Assembly (NCBI GenBank): GCA_034430215.1
Contig: DAOUFE010000006.1
Coordinates: 109,881-173,880, forward strand
DNA: 64,000 nucleotides
Source of the DNA: UBA4782 sp034430215
GTDB taxonomy: Bacteria > Chloroflexota > Anaerolineae > Anaerolineales > Anaerolineaceae
Direction: 5' to 3'
The first letter of the stretch is position 1; each line of letters begins with the position of its first letter. Positions 62,411-64,000 of this stretch are shown here, piece after piece. Under the pieces are notes generated by a model. The model had not been told where the DNA came from. It saw only the letters and a program-made list of their open reading frames with translations, and searched no databases. The position numbers and the translations under genes are program-made.

Positions 62411-62482
62411 GGGCCCGTAGCTCAGCGGCAGAGCGCGCGGCTCATAACCGCTTGGTCGTAGGTTCGAATCCTACCGGGCCCA
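62411..62482 (+). tRNA. tRNA with CAT anticodon, probably tRNA-Ile2 (or elongator tRNA-Met)
   Basis: Full cloverleaf: seven-base acceptor GGGCCCG / CGGGCCC, D-stem GCTC / GAGC, anticodon stem with one C-T mismatch, loop CTCATAA with anticodon CAT at 62,443-62,445, T-arm GTAGG-TTCGAAT-CCTAC, discriminator A. CCA is not encoded. G1-C72 pairing excludes the initiator tRNA. The anticodon arm and T-arm (CGGCTCATAACCG, then GGTCGTAGGTTCGA) closely resemble bacterial tRNA-Ile2 as I remember it, where lysidine changes CAT reading to ATA codons. tRNA finders may label it Met. Confidence 0.93.
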
Positions 62483-62604
62483 CAGAAATTTTCAGTTTAT
62501 TGTATTTTATGGGTAGGCAGAAGGGGATTGTATTCGAATCCTACCGGGCCCACAAAACTTCTCATTTTTTACTTGTAGGAAAAAGAGGATTGTATTCGAA
62601 TCCT
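62463..62604 (+). repeat. Repeated copies of the tRNA 3' end (attachment-site-like)
   Basis: The 22 bases covering the T-loop to just past the discriminator (62,463-62,484) recur exactly at 62,533-62,554. A further shorter copy shares 18 bases with the second (62,525-62,542 and 62,587-62,604). Copies of a tRNA 3' end immediately downstream of the gene are typical of integrase attachment sites and of decayed tandem insertions. No integrase is seen before the window ends. Confidence 0.75.
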
Positions 62605-62666
62605 TTTAGATTAGCTGGATAATTCACACTCGACATTAAAACTCTGATATTTAAGGAGAAAAATGA

Positions 62667-63059
62667 ATGGAATTAAAAGACTACATTTCACAGACTCTGA
62701 CCCAAATAATTGAGGGAGTAGGTATTGCTCAAGAATTCGCAAAAGAACACGGATCAATAATTAATGGAAGTAATTTTCGTCAAATAGCTACTGATTCAAG
62801 ATTTACTGATGGAAGCTTGATTGTTCAAAACGTTGAATTTAATGTTGCAATTTCTATTACCGAAACGGATGACAGTAAGGGTGGAATCGGTGTTTTTACC
62901 GGTGCTTTTGGAATAGGAGTACAAGGCAGTACTGGTTCACAAACTGGATCAATAAATCAGATAAAGTTTTCCATCCCAATTTTGCTACCAATTCAACAGG
63001 AGGAGGTGATAGAAAAGATTCGTTCCCAAAATGCTTGGCTAAATATGAAAAATATATAA
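62667..63059 (+). CDS. Conserved unknown protein, Trypco2-like layout
   Basis: The 130-residue protein has an AAGGAG site eight bases before the ATG. It has an N-terminal helix (LKDYISQTLTQIIEGVGIAQ), then an all-beta half: VEFNVAISITETDD, a glycine-rich turn (GGIGVFTGAFGIGVQG) and QIKFSIPILLP. This layout (helix, V-x-F-x-V-A-V strand, Gly-rich strand, x-I-K-F-S-I-P-I-x-L-P) resembles small effector-associated Trypco2-type domains and a widespread unknown family. Recognition is from pattern memory only. It is the first gene after the tRNA-end repeats and is AT-rich, consistent with an acquired island. Confidence 0.72.
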   Translation: MELKDYISQTLTQIIEGVGIAQEFAKEHGSIINGSNFRQIATDSRFTDGSLIVQNVEFNVAISITETDDSKGGIGVFTGAFGIGVQGSTGSQTGSINQIKFSIPILLPIQQEEVIEKIRSQNAWLNMKNI

Positions 63060-63241
63060 GAAAGATCCTTTTCGGGAAAGCTTCTATAGAATTAGAAAGC
63101 GTCTTTTTATGTTGTAGAAGGATCCAAAGATCTAATTCATTGAAAAAGTTTTCTCGCTTATCGGTTCCTAATGATTTATTGATAAGCGTAACATAGGAAA
63201 ATGAATACTGTATAAAAATATAAACTAATGGGAGGGTAAAA

Positions 63242-63811
63242 ATGGCCTTTGATATCGAAATTCCTGATGGATTCTTCACAGATGATGAAAAAAATAAATT
63301 GATGCGATTATTAAATGCAAATAACGATAATGATTTTTCCGAAGCGTTAGGGAAAATAATACTAGCTTCATTGGATGAGTATAAAGAAATGTTTTTAGGA
63401 ATGGGATTGCCGTCGCGAGCTAGTGAGATTAGAGAGTACCGTCTATACCATTTAATCAAACGATTTTTTAATGGGAGAATACCAAACGAATTGGAAGTTT
63501 CTTCTATGTTTCAATTACCTGAATCCAGAAGTAAAAATCTGATTCTATATGTGTTAACACGATTTAGATATGATTTAGAAACCGATATTCAAAATACATT
63601 AAAAGATATAATTAATGACGCTACACAACTTAATGACGATAATGAATTCCGTGTGTATATCGAATCAAAGAATATGGTGGAAGAATTTAACCGAATCATC
63701 GCAAGAGCAGGTGGGCGAAATAGACGATTGGCAAGAATTCAAGGTGAATCCAATATGTATTGCATTACGTCTGATTCCTTTAAGATTATTGTAGATTCGC
63801 TAAATACTTAA
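63242..63811 (+). CDS. Unknown protein in AT-rich island
   Basis: The 189-residue protein follows a GGGAGGG ribosome site. It is mostly helical and acidic at the start (F-F-T-D-D-E-K-N-K-L-M-R-L-L), with a central REYRLYHLIKRFF segment, F-N-G-R-I-P-N-E-L-E-V-S-S-M-F that could be part of a DNA-binding helix pair, and a basic C-terminal stretch (ARAGGRNRRLARIQG). No signal peptide or membrane helix. I do not recognise the family. Low GC and AT-rich codons match the gene before it. Confidence 0.7.
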   Translation: MAFDIEIPDGFFTDDEKNKLMRLLNANNDNDFSEALGKIILASLDEYKEMFLGMGLPSRASEIREYRLYHLIKRFFNGRIPNELEVSSMFQLPESRSKNLILYVLTRFRYDLETDIQNTLKDIINDATQLNDDNEFRVYIESKNMVEEFNRIIARAGGRNRRLARIQGESNMYCITSDSFKIIVDSLNT

Positions 63812-64000
63812 TAACACTATCTAAAGGATTTGTCATAATCAAATGGACGACATTTCATTGCAATTAAAAGATGCCTTTTCAATAATTAGTTTACTTATAG
63901 TATCTAGCTACCTGACAGTTTAAAAAAAGAAGGTTGAACGACATTGAATCTCCAATAAAATAGTTTTTGCGAAAGCATTTTATAAAACGGAGTAAGACAA
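63812..64000. other. Right-end intergenic, nothing clear
   Basis: AT-rich. A 26-codon frame from ATG 63,843 encodes a short hydrophobic peptide (LQLKDAFSIISLLIV core) that might be a small membrane protein or the broken start of a longer one. No ribosome site is visible, so I do not call it as a gene. Confidence 0.3.

Noticed and set aside
62407..62622. 71-residue frame across the tRNA
   Set aside because: It covers the tRNA gene and its partial repeats, so it is not protein-coding.

Overview
The window looks like a chromosomal segment of an Anaerolineae-type Chloroflexota. This is an inference from the protein families: a giant RTX-like surface protein, a PD40 lipoprotein, an XRE-HTH/Ser-Thr kinase pair, a penicillin-acylase family enzyme and a BtrH_N protein. 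No rRNA or marker gene is present, so the assignment is tentative. Base composition is roughly balanced, and the right-hand 1.4 kb is clearly more AT-rich.

Layout. (1) 1-37,841 (+): one uninterrupted reading frame, open through the left edge, encodes at least 12,612 residues of a secreted, modular beta-rich protein. From left to right it holds about nine ~160-residue N-terminal repeats, a long beta region, six Ig-like modules (one alone, five in tandem), a block of about eight long repeats marked by an E/V-I/V-N-T-T motif, a canonical RTX calcium-binding core, and ~23.6 kb of RTX-derived long repeats carrying a recurrent DTLTGLN..STW motif. It ends in a non-repetitive ~200-residue domain and a strong shared terminator. 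(2) 37.9-40.5 kb: a membrane-anchored phosphodiester-glycosidase (-), then a DedA-family protein and a GT2 glycosyltransferase (+). (3) 40.6-43.9 kb (-): a divergent transketolase-family enzyme and an isoprenylcysteine-methyltransferase-like membrane protein. (4) 44.0-47.0 kb (+): a compact iron operon, fur-feoA-feoB-feoC, behind a near-consensus Fur box. (5) 47.2-50.6 kb (-): a penicillin-acylase family Ntn-hydrolase and two small conserved proteins. (6) 50.8-54.6 kb (+): two tandem, overlapping paralogues of unknown function, each with an EF-hand-like loop, behind a structured leader, then a BtrH_N-domain protein. (7) 54.7-56.9 kb (+): an XRE-like regulator coupled to a membrane Ser/Thr kinase with extracellular leucine-rich repeats. 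(8) 57.0-59.8 kb (+): a small membrane protein and a lipoprotein fusing a PD40 propeller to a sugar-binding-type periplasmic domain. (9) 59.9-62.2 kb (-): a phytoene-desaturase-like flavoprotein and a CPBP protease. (10) 62.4-64.0 kb (+): a tRNA with CAT anticodon (probably tRNA-Ile2), partial repeats of its 3' end, and AT-rich unknown genes that look like the start of a tRNA-anchored island.

How parts work together. Fur and the Feo proteins form a self-contained ferrous-iron uptake and control unit. The HTH and kinase genes are three bases apart and probably form one signalling unit. The giant protein, the phosphodiester glycosidase, the glycosyltransferase and the lipoprotein all point to a heavily decorated cell surface. 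The best candidates for undescribed biology are the tryptophan-marked long repeat of the giant protein, the G-rich repeat-bounded tract near 2 kb, the EF-hand paralogue/BtrH_N cluster, and the propeller-binding-protein fusion.
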